Positions 1 through 12,350 are shown, numbered from the stretch's first letter. The stretch is DNA of 64,000 nt from Mermis nigrescens (GCA_036768485.1 JAVLUZ010000273.1:2997015-3061014), one strand, 5' to 3'. Program-made: numbers and translations. Notes: generated by a model from the letters alone, not told the origin.

Positions 1-879
1 TGCGATTTTTGCGAGCTATCCCGGCGGATTTATCGAGATATAATTAATTTATGTTGGATCAACCCAGCCTCCCCCTTTGGCCGAATCCTGGATACGGTCT
101 CGTAGTTGGTATAGATTGATTCATTGAATTTTCAAACGCAACGTAGGATATGAAAATAATAACCGTTTGGAAACTTTTCCGCGAAAAAACTCATGAAACT
201 GAGATGCCCGCGTTTCTGTAGAAATGCAACACTTAATGACAATTCTTAAGGCATGATAAATTATTTTATCATTTGAATTATTTTGTGAAAAGCTGAACAT
301 AACTTTAACTGCGCAGTACACATTCCCATAGGGGTAAGGAGAGGGGGTATTAATTACCTATACCTCAAGGTGCAGGATTCGAGTCACTGTCAGACGATTT
401 TGAACTATCAAACATTTTATGCATGATTTTTGGGGACGAAAGTAGCAATGCATTTATGTTTTGTTTGCCCACAACATGCTGAGAATGAAGCTAAAATGAT
501 TTAAAAAGTGGAAAATTCCGATAAAGTCTTATATTTTTTACTAATAAAAGTGACAAAATGAATAAGAATTTGATAAAAAAGCAATAAAAAATGGGGTTTT
601 CATTATTAAAACATTTCATATAGGATGTATTACTTATTTTTCTTATTTGGCCTGCAAAAATGGCTAGAACTCCAAATTAAATAGGCGAAATGGCTGGTCC
701 CGAATTGTGAGATTTTACCCCTCTTGAACTTTCAGCCTTGGGATACTATGCTGCACAGCTATGATAAGACAGAAATAATACTTTTGTTGGACTCTGCGAA
801 TCTTTGAAGTCAGAGAATAGTAGACTGCTCATAACATATTTAACGCACAATAAAATCATAAAAAGAGCTACGACCATAA
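1..879. other. No gene seen; Spinster intron 3 or beyond
   Basis: I see no coding exon here on either strand. It should be intronic to the Spinster gene, because the donor at 1207/1206 must join an exon left of the window. Bases 360-420 carry a fragment (GATTCGAGTCACTGTCAGAC) that recurs near 10630-10680 and 21140-21190, so part of it is dispersed repeat. Confidence 0.5.
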
Positions 880-1125
880 GTGGGCGGCACCGAAGCTCTG
901 GGGGGGGTGTAAGTTTTTTCAAAGGCCAAAAAATGGTCCTAACAATGGTGGTATGGCGAACAAACACCATTTTCAACGTTTTCAATCGAGCACTATTAAT
1001 TGGCATCATAAAATTGCGAGAAAAAACATAAAAAATTTTAAAAAATACAATTCTGGAGGGTATTTTGGTTTCTGGGGGTGCATACCCCCAAATCCCCACA
1101 CGCCCAGGTATGGCTACGACTCATG
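880..1125 (+). repeat. Dispersed repeat, family D copy 1
   Basis: The stretch from GTGGGCGGCACC to the 'CACACGCCCAGG' end is closely similar to 38455-38680 (same order: GTGGGCAGCACC, 'AAAAAATGATC', 'ACACCATTTTTCAACG', GGGTGCATACCCCC). Both copies are non-coding, and the short ORFs across them are not conserved in frame. Confidence 0.7.
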
Positions 1126-1207
1126 CGCCCTCGTCGCGCATAATGAAAAGTGGACTTGAAAGAGTATTGTTTCCTTAGTTTATAACGCATAATTTTCTTA
1201 AATTCAC

Positions 1208-1359
1208 CTGCCAACTGGAATTGCGAAATAGAATATCATCAACATCATTGACCTTTGGTCACCACTGAATAAATCGCCAATAATCACAGGTGATACGGTA
1301 GAGTACGACGCTTCGCCTATGCCAACTATTGCGCGAGTTACAGCAAAAAGCCAATAATA
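1208..1359 (-). CDS. Spinster-like transporter, third coding exon in window
   Basis: This exon encodes [20 protein letters not shown] followed by ...[13 protein letters not shown]...FYFAIPVG. This is the conserved block after transmembrane helix 3 of Spinster-family (SLC63-type) major facilitator transporters, which carry lysosphingolipid or lysophospholipid. The acceptor is CTTCAG before TAT; the donor is GGCAG|GTGAAT at 1207. It joins the exon ending at 7008 in phase 0. The G-x-x-R/GDLF loop typical of MFS proteins is visible. The ORF continues into the intron only to a stop, so downstream exons (about half of the protein) lie left of base 1. Confidence 0.88.
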
Positions 1360-2096
1360 CTGAAGGGAACAATAACAATTTAGCCAGTCAATTAATAACA
1401 AGTAGTAAAACTGAAAATTTGTCATCAGGAAAATATATAGTGCTGTCCCCTGAAAACAACCCAAGAGAATTTGTTTCCTAAAAAACCCACACATTTTCTT
1501 GGCTTGTAGAGCAGCTGGGAAAATAATTTTTTGCATGCATACTATCTAGGCCAAATATAATTATAAAAACATACTGTGATCATTCAGGCCTAACTCGTTC
1601 TTCAGGAACAAGATTTTGCAAACGTTTGAAAAAAATGGTGATTTTGATCGATTTTTTAGCGATTTTCTGTGCTGCATATTAATTTTATGCACACAGTTGT
1701 CTGCATTTTTGTAATATTTTATGCTAGCCCCCCTGCCAGGCTTTCCAGAAAAAAATTTTTCAGGCAATACCTTCAACTTGTGATCTACAGTATACCTTCG
1801 AAGTGGGAGCTAAAAAACCCACATTGGACCTAAAAAACCCATCTCAAATTTGGTTTAAAATCGCTGGGAATATGCTTTGCAACCTTCTGCACCTTACTGA
1901 ATTCATTTTTTACATCTGAATATTTGGAGTCTGGAAAATTTAGAAAGAATTTTTCGTACCTAAAGAAACCCACTTTCCAAAAAAATCCCCCTTGCAAAAA
2001 AACCGTGAGCAAAGCTTCTTTCCGTTTTTGGATTGCAGAGGCAAGGGAAGATTTGGTACAAAACCAAGTGCTTCCCTAGAGTTTGTGCCTGCCAAC

Positions 2097-2848
2097 CAGT
2101 GTTTTTTTGTACAAGGTCCGTTAGTACATGTACAGAGATGGTCCCCAAAAGTCTTTGTTCATTTTGTACATGCAAATTTTTTTGTACTATAACATAGTAC
2201 ATTAGCAATTTTAGTGTGGTAAAACAGGGTTTTCGATCTTTGGTAGTGTATTTTAGCTAGTTTCTGGGTTTCTGACGCAAAAAATTACTAAAAATTGTAT
2301 CAAAACAGCGCGAAGTGCCGAAAAATTTGACATTTTTCCATTCTAAATGGAAATTCTGCCATTACAAAGATATACAGGACAAACAATTACTCATTTCGGC
2401 ACGAAGCGCAGAAAATTTTTAGGAATTTCACACCTTTTTACAGTTTTTGTCTGCCCAAAAATCTTTACACATTTTGTACACACAGATTTTCGGGTACTAT
2501 AATATGGTACATTAGCGATTTTAGTGTGGTAAAAACAGTTGTTCGACTTCTGGTAGTGTATTTTAGCTAATGTCTGGGTCTTTAAGGGCAAAAATCACTA
2601 AGAATCGTCTTAAAACGGTGCGAAGCGCCGGAACATTTGACATTTTTTCTTTGAAATGCAATTTCTGCCATTATAAAGATATATAGAACACACAATTACT
2701 CATTTCGGCGCGAAGCGCCTAAAATTTTTGTGAATTTCAGACTTTTTTGCAATTTTTGTCTTCCCAAAAATCTTTGTACATGTACAAAGACGGTCCCGAA
2801 ATGTCTTTGTAAATTGGGAAAAATCTTTGCCGAGTACAAAAAACACTG
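2097..2848. mobile_element. hAT-like MITE, CAGTGTTTTTTGTA family, 752 bp
   Basis: The ends are CAGTGTTTTTTTGTAC and GTACAAAAAACACTG in inverted orientation. It is flanked by a perfect 8-bp duplication CTGCCAAC (2089-2096 and 2849-2856), which is diagnostic of hAT-type transposition. The interior carries TGTACATGTACAAAG palindromes and the GGCGCGAAGCGCC hairpin (2707-2719). It is longer than sister copies at 44718-45151 and 46340-46772 (about 433 bp) because an internal block is duplicated. No transposase is encoded. Confidence 0.9.
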
Positions 2849-3628
2849 CTGCCAACGACATTTTTTTGACACAATTCCAAACGATCCGGTGGCCGGAAAT
2901 GCGGTTTTGATTCAGGCGCCAATTTATGAAGAAATCCGCATTACCTGGCAGCATTTTTGCAAGATTTTTTATCCTTAAAGTGATATGTTTGGCGTTTTGG
3001 CAACTTTTTGGAATGTTATGAGGATACATAAATAAACTTTTAAAAATAAACTGACTGAAAATTTGGCTGTGTTAATGCGAGATTTGCATGCAAATTTCGA
3101 AACTCGGCATACTAAACATCATTTCACCTACCATAACCGCCGAAAAACATTTGCAGAATGAAAAAATAGGCTGCCCTGACCTTAAAACCTAACTTTGCAG
3201 CATAATAATCAAAAATTGCGATTCTAGAGTGAATTTTCAAAAATGGGGTTTTTTTTAGGAAACTTGGGTTTTTTCTAGGAAAATATGGGTTTTTTTCAAA
3301 TTCTCAATTTATTTCAATGTTTTTAACAATAGCAAGAGATTAAGTCAAGATCACTACAGGGTCATATAGATGAGATGTAGCTACAATAAATGCATACTTG
3401 CAACCGACGTAATATTGCAAGCTGCAGGAGCTACACATGAAGAAGGAAAAAGTGGGTATTTTTTAGAGGACAGCACTATACATAGAAATGCATGACCAAT
3501 TTTAGAAGGGTATTTATAGTGCATATCCTATATGTATCAATTGCCCAGTGATTCACGAAAATTTGTGACTGTCAATCAATTTTGGAAGATAAGTCAAGAG
3601 GTTCGTCAAAAAATTGATAGTTTCATAG

Positions 3629-4693
3629 TAGAGATGTGCCAGGCCCCGGCCCCGGGCCGGCCCCGGGCGCCGGGGCCTGTAAAAACGATGAAAAATTAAT
3701 GAAAATCGAACAAAGTTAATCTTTTTTGCCGAATTACGCAACATAATATTTATTTATTCGCAAAAATAAGCTAAATTTCGTTAAAATTAAGCTTAGGCTA
3801 CTGTTGTGTTTCGCTTCAGGTAATCTAATAATCAAGATTTGAGTGAGCATTAAAACAATTCGATATATTCTTGAATAGCTTAGCTCAATTAACAATTTTT
3901 ATTGCGAAAATAAGCACGTTTGACCGATAATTCTTCGACAATAGAGTTTAAATGCAAGGGACTTTCACCAGTGTCTGTAAAATTGTTTTATAAATCGATG
4001 TATGTACTTATGTACCTTAAAAAATGCTAGGGTACGGCAACTTATTTTATCATCCAGATAGAATTCGTTTGCTTTAATATATGCGATTTTTCACTAATTT
4101 CGGGCGCTGTGCGCCAAATAATAGAGCAAATGTCTTCATTTTTGAGTGGTTTTCAATTATTTTTTTAAATATTATTTTAATTTGATTATGCATATTCCCT
4201 AATCTTGGTAAATGATTTTTCGTCGTACAAGCATTTTTCGCCCCTATGATTTTGTTGATATTCTAGAGATAAGTTTTTCAAGCGTGTAGTTAATCTCTGG
4301 GTAACTTATTTCTCGTGCAATGTAATCGTAATCTTTTGTATTGTACTATTTTGCCCTTTCTTTCATCGAATCAGCATAAATATTATAGAAAAGTCATATT
4401 CTGTTCAGCTTAGCTTATTGTTTTCTATGCCTGACAGCTATATTCACAATTATTTATTTTTTTGTTTATTTCTCTTTTATCTGCTTATTTTTAAGTCTTT
4501 AATTCATTGAAGCAATATGTAATTGCTTACAATAGTAATACTAAGATGTTAGGTCAGTATAGAAATAATGTGGATGCTTGGTATAGCTTAGTAAGTATAG
4601 GGTATTTGTTTTGTACAGGCCCCGGCCAGATCCCGGCCCCGGCGCCGGGGCCTAGGCCAACCCCGGCAAAAAAGCGGCCCCGGCACATCTCTA
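3629..4693. mobile_element. hAT-like element with GC-rich ends, 1065 bp
   Basis: It starts TAGAGATGTGCC and ends GGCACATCTCTA, followed inward by CCCCGG-rich runs on both sides. A perfect 8-bp duplication TTTCATAG flanks it (3621-3628 and 4694-4701). The interior is AT-rich with no credible ORF, so it is non-autonomous. The design resembles the element at 19314-21605. Confidence 0.9.
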
Positions 4694-5203
4694 TTTCATA
4701 GTATGAGATTCGAATAAATCATACAACTTCTCAATGAACGCTTTCATTTTTCGAAGAAATAAGAATTTTATACAAGTCTTTCTGTACTCATCAAGGCTGA
4801 TAAATCTATAAAATTTTCTGAACTCAAAAGAAGCAATTTATTTGATAAATGCAATTTTAAGTTTAGTTCGATCTTTTATTTCGAAATTTGCACCTTAAAT
4901 GGCTTAATAAAGTGTGACGTGGATTAGATGGTGAAAAAAAGTCCATCATGGTCATTATTCATGATACGTACATGTCGAAAACACAACCTCTCTAACCATG
5001 CTTTTTTATGCAGCAAGATTTCCAGTTCAACTGCGCTACAGAAATGATTAGCATACGAGTCAGAAGCATCTTTTCATTTTCGAAAATTAAGACTTTTTCG
5101 ATAATGAAAGCACCTAAAAATTTCTTTTCATCGCCAAAATCCCAGTTGGTATCGATGATTTGATATTGAGGCATCACTATTTTAAATCAACGTTGTATGT
5201 AGG

Positions 5204-5996
5204 CAGGCCCGTATCCAGGATTTTATTTCGAGGGAGGGGCGAAAACTTTTGAGGCCAGATATCTCGAGAACCATTAGGAGATAGGCGAAAATAAAGGCAG
5301 TTTTGAGCGTATCTCGGCGAGCTCTATACGATGGTGGAGAAAAATTTCAAAAAATTTTTCACTCCATTTCATATTGATATACAGCAAATTAATCATTTAA
5401 GCTGATTTCTCATCACTTAATCGACGAATTATTTCTTATCTCTTGCCTTTGCACTCAATCATTGTGCTGTACAGAGAAAAACAATACAGATAATCGAAAT
5501 TCGGCGCCAAGCGCCGAAAAAATTGACATATTCTGCATGTCAAGTTCAAATTTGAGCGGTTTTGAGCGGGCTAGACGACAAAAAACATATATAAACAATA
5601 AATACGGCGCGAAGCGCCGGAAAAATTTCAAGTTTCCCATGTCATAACTCAAATTTGAGCTGTTTTGAATGAGCTAGAAGGCAAAAACTATAACTGAACA
5701 ATGAACCCGGCGCACAGCGCTGGAAAAAATTGACATGCTCTCTATGTCTAACTCAAATTTGAACGATTTTTAGCGGTTTAGAAGACAAAACTATAGATAA
5801 ACAATAAATCCGGCGCGAAGCGTCGGAAAATTTTGAGTTTACTAGCTCAAAAGTACGCTAAAAACCTGTTTTGGCGGTGTTTCAAACGCACTTCGCCAAT
5901 TTTTCATTTTTCCCTTTGGGGGACCCTTGGGAAAAACAAAAATTTTTTCCTATTTCGGGAGGGGGCAGGCCCCCCCGCCCCCCTGATACGGGCCTG
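5204..5996. mobile_element. hAT-like MITE, CAGGCCCGTATCC family, 793 bp
   Basis: The ends are CAGGCCCGTATCCAGG and CCTGATACGGGCCTG. The 8-bp flanks TATGTAGG and TACGTAGG differ at one base. Four hairpin-type units (e.g. CGGCGCGAAGCGCCGG at 5605-5620) lie inside, each followed by a conserved AAATTTnGA...TTTGAGC segment. Related copies are at 8955-9587 and, partial and inverted, at about 52080-52480. Confidence 0.85.
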
Positions 5997-6764
5997 TACG
6001 TAGGTATCCCACTTCCTTAAAAAACAAATAATCATTAAGCCACTTCTGATTAGTAATGTCCGTCGGGGTGAGCCTTTGAAGTGACCAAAGGAAATCCATT
6101 TAAAATCATTAGCAAATGGAGCATGGATTTAAATTTACGTGCACCTGACCTTAATTCGATAACTATCTTGAAATGAATGAAAAATAGAGGGCGATAAACG
6201 TGGTAGCAGTCTAACTGTAAGACATAATTACTCACAACGAGCATACTTCAATTTCACTCTTAATCTTTCAAAAAGACATGTCTATGTGTTGAATTGATAG
6301 GCTGAATTTTGATCGTCTGATAGAAGTGAGCAAACTTGAAATTGTTGCTGAAGGAACAGTAGCTTATTGAATTTTTCGATTTAAATTGTACAGCATTCTT
6401 GAGTACATAATTTAAATATAAAATAGGCTCGGTTGATTCGATGAAAAACTTAAATTTTACACGCACTAAAGAAGATTTTAGCCTCGAGCCGGCGCGTTGA
6501 GTGATCATACCCTTTATCACATAAAGTATAATGATTTATTTAAAAATCTAGGCTTCACCAGAATATACATTTTTTGCTTGGTTGACTTACTTCTTATTAT
6601 ATAGACGTATATTGGGCTCCTTCTGATCCGGATTTCATAGAGGAGGCGAAAATCATAAAAAAGCTTTTTATTTTTCACGAGTTCCTAAAATTAAGCTTGA
6701 AAATTCTCTAATTACTCGTCTCGTGCATCAAAAAAACAGATATAATAGATTGTAGGACGTAAAA

Positions 6765-6870
6765 GCGTTAAAATTATATGTTAATGTTAAAATTATACTT
6801 ATAAATGAAATTATAATTATAATCAAAATTATAAATGTTAAAAATTAAAATTATAAATGTCGGTGCGATT
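6765..6870. repeat. AT-rich low-complexity stretch
   Basis: Degenerate repetition of TTAAAATTATA and AATTATAAATG units. No coding signal. Confidence 0.6.
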
Positions 6871-7007
6871 TCCTTCGTATATTGTTTTCCATCGCAATAG
6901 AGATTTTTTAGACAATCTCAAATAAGAATACGCAGGTGTTTTTATACTTGCACATCTTAATTTTAATTCGTAATTAGTTCTTCGGATATTCAGACAAACA
7001 AACTTAC

Positions 7008-7210
7008 ATCAGGACCAACGAAGCTGCTCAACAATACAGTGCATGACCAGACAAAAATTCCAAGCATCATAATAAGTTTTCTAGAATATCGATCGCCCAG
7101 ATAGCCGCAAATCGGAGCAAAAATCATGTAGGCACAAATAAAAACTGTCTGCAGCAAGCCAGCCATACTGTCGTCGATATGAAAATATTGTTGAATCCGC
7201 AGTAAAACAG
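7008..7210 (-). CDS. Spinster-like transporter, second coding exon
   Basis: The exon encodes VLLRIQQYFHIDDSMAGLLQ, then TVFICAYMIFAPICGYLGDR and a helix ending SSFVGPD. The order 'QQYF..D..AGLLQTVFI...GYLGDR' is the Spinster signature spanning helices 1-3, including the MFS loop motif G-Y-L-G-D-R. The acceptor is TTCATTGCAG before CTG, and the first two bases complete a codon split by intron 1. The donor is GAT|GTAAGT at 7007. The exon is 203 nt. It connects seamlessly in protein sequence to the exons at 9732-9963 and 1208-1359. Confidence 0.9.
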
Positions 7211-7429
7211 CTGCAATGAATAAAACGTACACTTAAATGCATAAAAAGCAATGCACACGCAGCCTGCATTTCAAAAAATAATATTAATTGAATAAAATCT
7301 TTTGATCCTACTCCTGTGTGCACACGGGTTATTAAGATGACTGATTCGGAAAAATTAATTATGCAGAGAGAATCCAATTTCTCCACCAAAAGAAGTGACC
7401 AACTATAGTGAAATTGAATGCGTGGGATG

Positions 7430-7839
7430 CAGAGCATGGGAATTCTAAGCGGGGGGGGGTCGAAATTGTAGAGTGCCTTTTTTAGTCCAAATATGGTAGT
7501 TACGCATCAAAAACATCGTTTTTCAGCGTTTCTGACGATGCTCTACCTTTCTAGGGCATAAAACATAAAAAATTCGACAGAAAATTTAAAAAGTCGGAAC
7601 AAATTGAACAAAATATAATCAAAACATGAGTATAATGGAGCGAAGCGCCGAAAAATTTGGCACTTTGAGCAACAAGATAGCTAAAAACGCTTAAAAAGGC
7701 ATCTTTTCTACAAATTTTTAGTAAATTTTTGTGAACTTTAAAAAAATCGCCAATTCTGGGGAGTGAAAAAATTTTTGCAGGGGTGAAATTTTTTTAAGGG
7801 GGATGAAAACCTCTAATCCCCCCAAGATCACGTATGCTG
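7430..7839 (-). mobile_element. MITE, CAGACATG family, copy in Spinster intron 1
   Basis: Read on the minus strand it matches the consensus of the copies at 53231-53623 and 53846-54255: a 'GATCTTGG' left end, then an AAAATTTCGA/hairpin region, GATAGAGCATCGTCAGAAACG, TTTTTGACGCG, and the AATTCCCATGCT right end. The flanking 8-mers do not match cleanly, so the exact ends are approximate. Confidence 0.7.
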
Positions 7840-7959
7840 GACCCATAGGTGCGCAACGTTAATCTTTCAGAAAGGGGTAAAAATAAAAAATCTGGAGATA
7901 GTCATACATGGACAGGATAGAGGCCGATTTTCCCATTGATACCAGCTGCCCATTTTTGG

Positions 7960-8130
7960 TTGATTGTCCTTTTACAAAGGGGTTGTTTGGTAGGTTGATT
8001 AATTGCTTAGTGGTTGATTGGTTGACCTCTTGTTAATTATTGCTTGGTTAGTTATTGGCTGATTGGTTAACTGATTTTCAAGTTATTCGCATGTATTTTT
8101 CTAGATGCATCTTCCTTTTTTCCAGTCAAT
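7960..8130 (+). repeat. Degenerate TTGATTGGTTGA simple repeat
   Basis: Imperfect reiteration of GGTTGATTGGTTGAC-like units. No reading frame is preserved. Confidence 0.55.
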
Positions 8131-8269
8131 TGACTGATTAGTTGATTTTAGAGTCATTTTCTGTGTATTTCCATCATTTTCCTTTGAATTGTATGGAATT
8201 TTGCGAAAATTTATATTGATACTGGCAAGTCTTCCCATTTATATCGACCCGGCCCTCATTGATACCGAG

Positions 8270-8650
8270 TATAATGAAGCGGCATGGTTTGTCAATGTAT
8301 AGAGATAGCTAATTGCTTTGTAAAAACGATTCTACAGCGAAAAAACGATAGTATAGGTTTAAAGCCATCGTTTCAGAGCATTTGTGGCAAAATACAGACA
8401 TTTTGAACTCACAAGCATAGCTTTATAGCCTTTTTTAAGGAAAAATATTTGCGTATTTGACTCTTGTTAAAGTCGGGAAAATAGCTATAAATCCCTAACT
8501 CCAAAAAAAGACGGTTGACTATGAAGCATTTCTGAGCTTACACAGTACGTTTATAAGTCCAAAAAGGCTATTTGGCTAATTTTTTGAGCCAAAAAAGACT
8601 AAATAAATAGCAATGTTTTTTTCAGCTGAAATGGCTATATCAATTTTTGT
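8270..8650 (+). repeat. Degenerate tandem repeat, GGCTATATAGC family
   Basis: Successive units of the form 'tatagcc-TTTTT-gagc-aaaaa'. The same family occurs at 56270-56660. The units are about 40 bp and diverged. Confidence 0.6.
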
Positions 8651-8954
8651 AGTTTAGGAGGAGTACTATCCACCTCTCACGCCTTCCCATGCTCATATAT
8701 GCTGGGACTGTAAAATACAACGATTCGAACAAAATTTTAGGGAACGGTCATCAGTTATTATCAGCCAGTGGGTGTATGTAGCAAATGTTCTACTTTTAAG
8801 TAAAAGCGGCAGAAGTTACGGAAGACAAGGACAGCCAACTTCCGGTGGGACATCTCTCAAATCTAAGACGTTTCATGCAAGGCCCATTGCTTCTCAAATA
8901 ATCTTCTTTCTTATGCAGTTGGTAATCGCAACCATTTTAACAGATAGATGCAAT

Positions 8955-9587
8955 CAGGCCCGTATCCAGGATTTTGTTTCGGGTGAAGGAAGGCTCGAAA
9001 ATTTTGAGGTTCGGTATCTCAAGCGTATCTCAACGAGCTCTATGCAATGGCGAAGAAAAATTTCAATAAAAAATTTAAAAAATTTCCACTTCATTACATA
9101 CTCATGTTACATAAATCTATCGTTTAAACACTCTATACAACTGATTTCTCATCATTAAATCGACAAATAATTTTCTTAGTTCTGTCTTTGTACTTAATCT
9201 TTGTGATTTACAAAGAGAAACGATAGAGAAAATGAATAATTCGGCGCAAAGCCTGAAGAACTTCGATATGTTCCACATGTCTTATATACCTAAATTTGAG
9301 AGGCTTTAGGCGGGCTGAAAAACAAAAACTAAAGATAAACAATAAATCTGGCACGAAACGCCGGAAAATTTTGAGTTTACCAGCTCAAAAGTAAGCTAAA
9401 ACATGTTTTAATAAAGTTTTTTACATACTTCAAGAATAAGGAGAAATCGATTTTTAATCATAAAACCAAACGAGGTCGATTTCCATTCGTAACATTTTTT
9501 CCTTTGAAGGGCCCCTGTGTCTATGAAAAATTTTATTTCATTTCGAAGGAACTGCCCCCTCGCCCCTCTTCCCTGAATACGAGCCTG
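8955..9587. mobile_element. hAT-like MITE, CAGGCCCGTATCC family, 633 bp
   Basis: It starts CAGGCCCGTATCCAGG and ends CCTGAATACGAGCCTG. The flanks GATGCAAT and AATGCGAA are partly alike, consistent with a decayed 8-bp duplication. The interior matches the 5204-5996 copy (e.g. 'ctatacgatggtggagaaaaatttc' region). The ORF running into it from 8772 is not a gene. Confidence 0.75.
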
Positions 9588-9731
9588 AATGCGAACTCCA
9601 GTCGTCTCTTATTCCAAAATATACAATATTTGTTAAAAATTATAGCACAATTTAATTTAAAACGTACGGGTGCTTAAAAATAGCTCAGATACCTATATAA
9701 TAATTTTAGAACATAACATTGGGCAATTTAC

Positions 9732-9963
9732 CAGCGACTGTATAACGATCCATGTAATTTAGGAGGTTAATGCAAAACAATATAGCGGTAATAAGGTAGG
9801 CACGGCGCTTAGAAATTGGTTGATGGGATACATCTAAGTCAAGTTGTTCATTCATCGGAGACGCAGATTCTGCAAGTGATGAGTTGAAAAAGACACGACT
9901 GGACTTGTCATCAACACTAATATCTGTCAGATCAGAATGGAGTGATCCGAAATCAGAGATCAT
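9732..9963 (-). CDS. Spinster-like lysosomal transporter, first coding exon
   Basis: ATG at 9963 opens a hydrophilic, serine-rich N-terminal tail of about 50 residues, then RRAYLITAILFCINLLNYMD and RYTVA, the start of helix 1 with the family 'NY(M/I)DR(Y/F)TVAG' motif. The donor GCTG|GTAAAT lies at 9731 (phase 1); reading through it reaches a stop after 'NVMF'. Spinster proteins are 12-helix MFS carriers of late endosomes and lysosomes. This exon plus 7210-7008 and 1359-1208 gives about 195 residues, roughly the N-terminal third to half. I chose the first ATG; an upstream non-coding 5' exon cannot be excluded. It could be spns1- or spns2-like; the sequence here cannot decide. Confidence 0.9.
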
Positions 9964-10690
9964 TTATAAAAATCGACCAACGCAAAAATCATTAATAAGC
10001 GCAGGTCGGCGTAATCCGGCTAGCATAATTGTCGAATATACCTGGGAAAATAATACTTGAGAGCTTGCTAAGAGCAAAATAAACAAAAATAAACAAAAAA
10101 TCTTATTGCTTGAGCCGTAACAAGTAATGTTTCTCGGAAAGTTTAGGCACATACAGATGTACGTAATGTATAATGCATCAAACGGAATCGTAGACTTTTT
10201 CTAAATGGTAAAGGAGGTAGGTAATCTACTACCATGATTGCGAGTCGCATTATCTAGGCACCATACTTTTTAAAGGTCCAGGGATGAGGGGCGGGGAGTA
10301 AAATCTTGTTATTCGGGACCAGAGTAATTTAGAGTTCGAGCTTTTTTGCAAGTCAAATGCGAAAAATGATTGAAATAGTACATATCTTATACGAAATGTT
10401 TTAATGAGAAGGACTGCATTATTGATTATTTTTTTATCCAATTTAGAGTCGTTTCGACACTTTTACGGTAAAAATATACGAATTCATCGAAAATTTTGAT
10501 TCTTTCCTCAAAAATAATTTCAACTTGTTTACAGGCATTTTATGGGTGAACGGAACCCAAGTGTACTAGTTTGGCGCAAAGCGCCAAAAATTTTTTGACA
10601 TCTTTGATACTTTTGTCCCCTAAAATTAATGCAGATATTCGACAGCTCAAAATCGTCCGACAATGACTCGAGTCTAGGACCCTGGGGAGG
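9964..10690. other. No gene; upstream of Spinster, repeat fragments
   Basis: This is the presumed Spinster 5' flank. It contains repeat fragments (GGGATGAGGGGCGGGG near 10280, a GGCGCAAAGCGCC hairpin near 10573). No promoter motif stood out. Confidence 0.45.
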
Positions 10691-10696
10691 AGGGGT

Positions 10697-10785
10697 GTCG
10701 GCGTTAGTCGATTGGTTATGCTTCTGGACTTTGCAGCAAGAGGTCCACGTTTCGAATCCGACTGCTTGCAACTTTCTCTCGTTTC
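10697..10785 (+). repeat. tRNA-like SINE head
   Basis: GTTAGTCGATTGGTTATGC resembles a Pol III A box, and about 35 nt on, CGTTTCGAATCC matches the B box. Acceptor-stem pairing and CCA context for a functional tRNA are not convincing, so I read this as a tRNA-derived SINE. Confidence 0.5.
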
Positions 10786-11529
10786 CTCAGATGCTACTGA
10801 CTGCACAGATACGCCCTTATAATATGACTATGTTGATACATATTTGAACCAACTACAAGAACGCTGTAATATCGAACTAAACGGGAATAATATTGACTTA
10901 AGCGGGAGCAATACTGAGCTAAGCACTAAGCAGCCTAAAATTGTAAGTTATCTAAAACTAAGCCTAAGCCTGAGAAAAATAAAGAGAAGATCAAGTTACA
11001 AGATAAATGTCAAAATTGCCCATTCTTGTTGGATTGTGAGCTTCAAGGATTTATATTGAACGGATTTTCAAGAAAATTTTTTTCCGCGCCCTCTTTTAAC
11101 GTTTTCCGCATTTGTAAAAAATCTAAAATTTCTTAACTGATTTTTGTTCATTTTTGACGGAACCTATATAAGCCAGGACAAGAAAGTATTTCCATGAAAT
11201 CAGGTAAGGCACAAATACATAGCCTTATTGCTGCATACTTTGCAGGTTTTACAACTTGGGTAGGACCTTAGCACAAGCGTAGCCAGGATGTTCGCCAGGG
11301 AGAATCCGAAAGAAATTTCCTAATCAGAAACCTATAAAAACGGGCAAGGGCCGTAAAATGACGCGTTTTTTTGGCTTTTCACATCGTCCTGGACTATTCC
11401 AGCAATAACAAATTTTTTCTTTCATTTTTTATTGTTTTTCTGAAATATTTTTAAGTTTCTGACAAAAAAACATGAAAATTGAGGGAAACCCCTAACTTGG
11501 CAACCGTAACACCTTTTCCCCCAGCGATT

Positions 11530-12350
11530 TATAATAATAATAATATTTATTAACCAATTACTATCGTAGAATGCAATAAGAAATAACATGAAAGAAGGAT
11601 TTAACGAAAGATAATGTCGAAAGAACCAAAGAAAGTTTACAGCATAGCATTGTAATGGCTGAGACGTACAGGCGGATCGTGCTCACGTACGCCCCTTTAG
11701 GAACTCATCTAAACAAAGTTTAGAAATTAAATCCTTAAACCGTTTGAAAGATCTACAATCAACAATGCTTTGGGGTGAAGTATTCTCAATCTGGCCGTCC
11801 TGTTTGCAATGTCGTTTTTCCTACAGTCTAAATGAAATTTGCAGATATAAAACTTTATATCACTTACTCTGGTACCCCTTTCGGGTGCGAGTTCAAAAAA
11901 GTCTTAAAATGAAAGTAACTGTCTCTTGCTAATTCTGAAAGCAAAAGTAAGATAAAAATGAATACGCCGTTTCGAGTCATTCCAGATTTAACAAACCCAA
12001 CCGTTCATTGTAAGACAAGTCACCTTGTCGCCATAGTATTCTTTTCGTAAATCTGCGCTGAACTTTTTCAATACAGTTACTATCTTCAATCAAGTAAGGG
12101 TTCCAAACTACTGAGCTGTACTCCAAAATGGGTCTTACATAAACTTTAAAAGCTCTTACCATTAATTCAATATTCTTTGAGACAGATCAGTGATGCAAAT
12201 CGAGAAGCTTTAAACGCAGTGTTTACACAGTGAATGCTAGAAGATAGGTCATCACTCATGTACACTCCCAAATCCTTAATAGATCCTTCAGAAACAGTTA
12301 AATCTTGAAAACTCAGTTTGTAGTTGTTTCTAGGATTTGATTGACATTAT
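11530..12350 (-). mobile_element. 5'-truncated LINE copy (RT C-terminus)
   Basis: Minus-strand coding 11977-12162 reads FKVYVRPILEYSSVVWNPYL then EKVQRRFTKRIL and LSYNERL, the conserved C-terminal segment after reverse transcriptase in this LINE family (compare 12719-13444). Upstream the frame is broken by stops. The 3' end runs into an ATT microsatellite at 11531-11555, typical of a LINE tail. It is dead. Confidence 0.75.

Larger units (their letters stand above)
1360..7007 (-). other. Spinster intron 2, filled with transposons
   Basis: A 5.6-kb intron between phase-0 splice sites. It contains three inverted-repeat elements described separately (2097-2848, 3629-4693, 5204-5996), an AT-rich simple stretch at 6765-6870, and otherwise unclassified AT-rich sequence. 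I found no exon in it. Confidence 0.75.

Noticed and set aside
746..1159. 117-codon minus ORF and two overlapping plus ORFs
   Set aside because: They lie on a dispersed repeat (copy at 38455-38680) in which the frames are not conserved.
8772..9158. 128-codon plus ORF
   Set aside because: It runs into a hAT-like MITE at 8955 and has no recognisable similarity.
10697..10785. Functional tRNA gene
   Set aside because: A- and B-box-like sequences are present but the cloverleaf stems are incomplete; SINE more likely. The same applies to 60884-60962.
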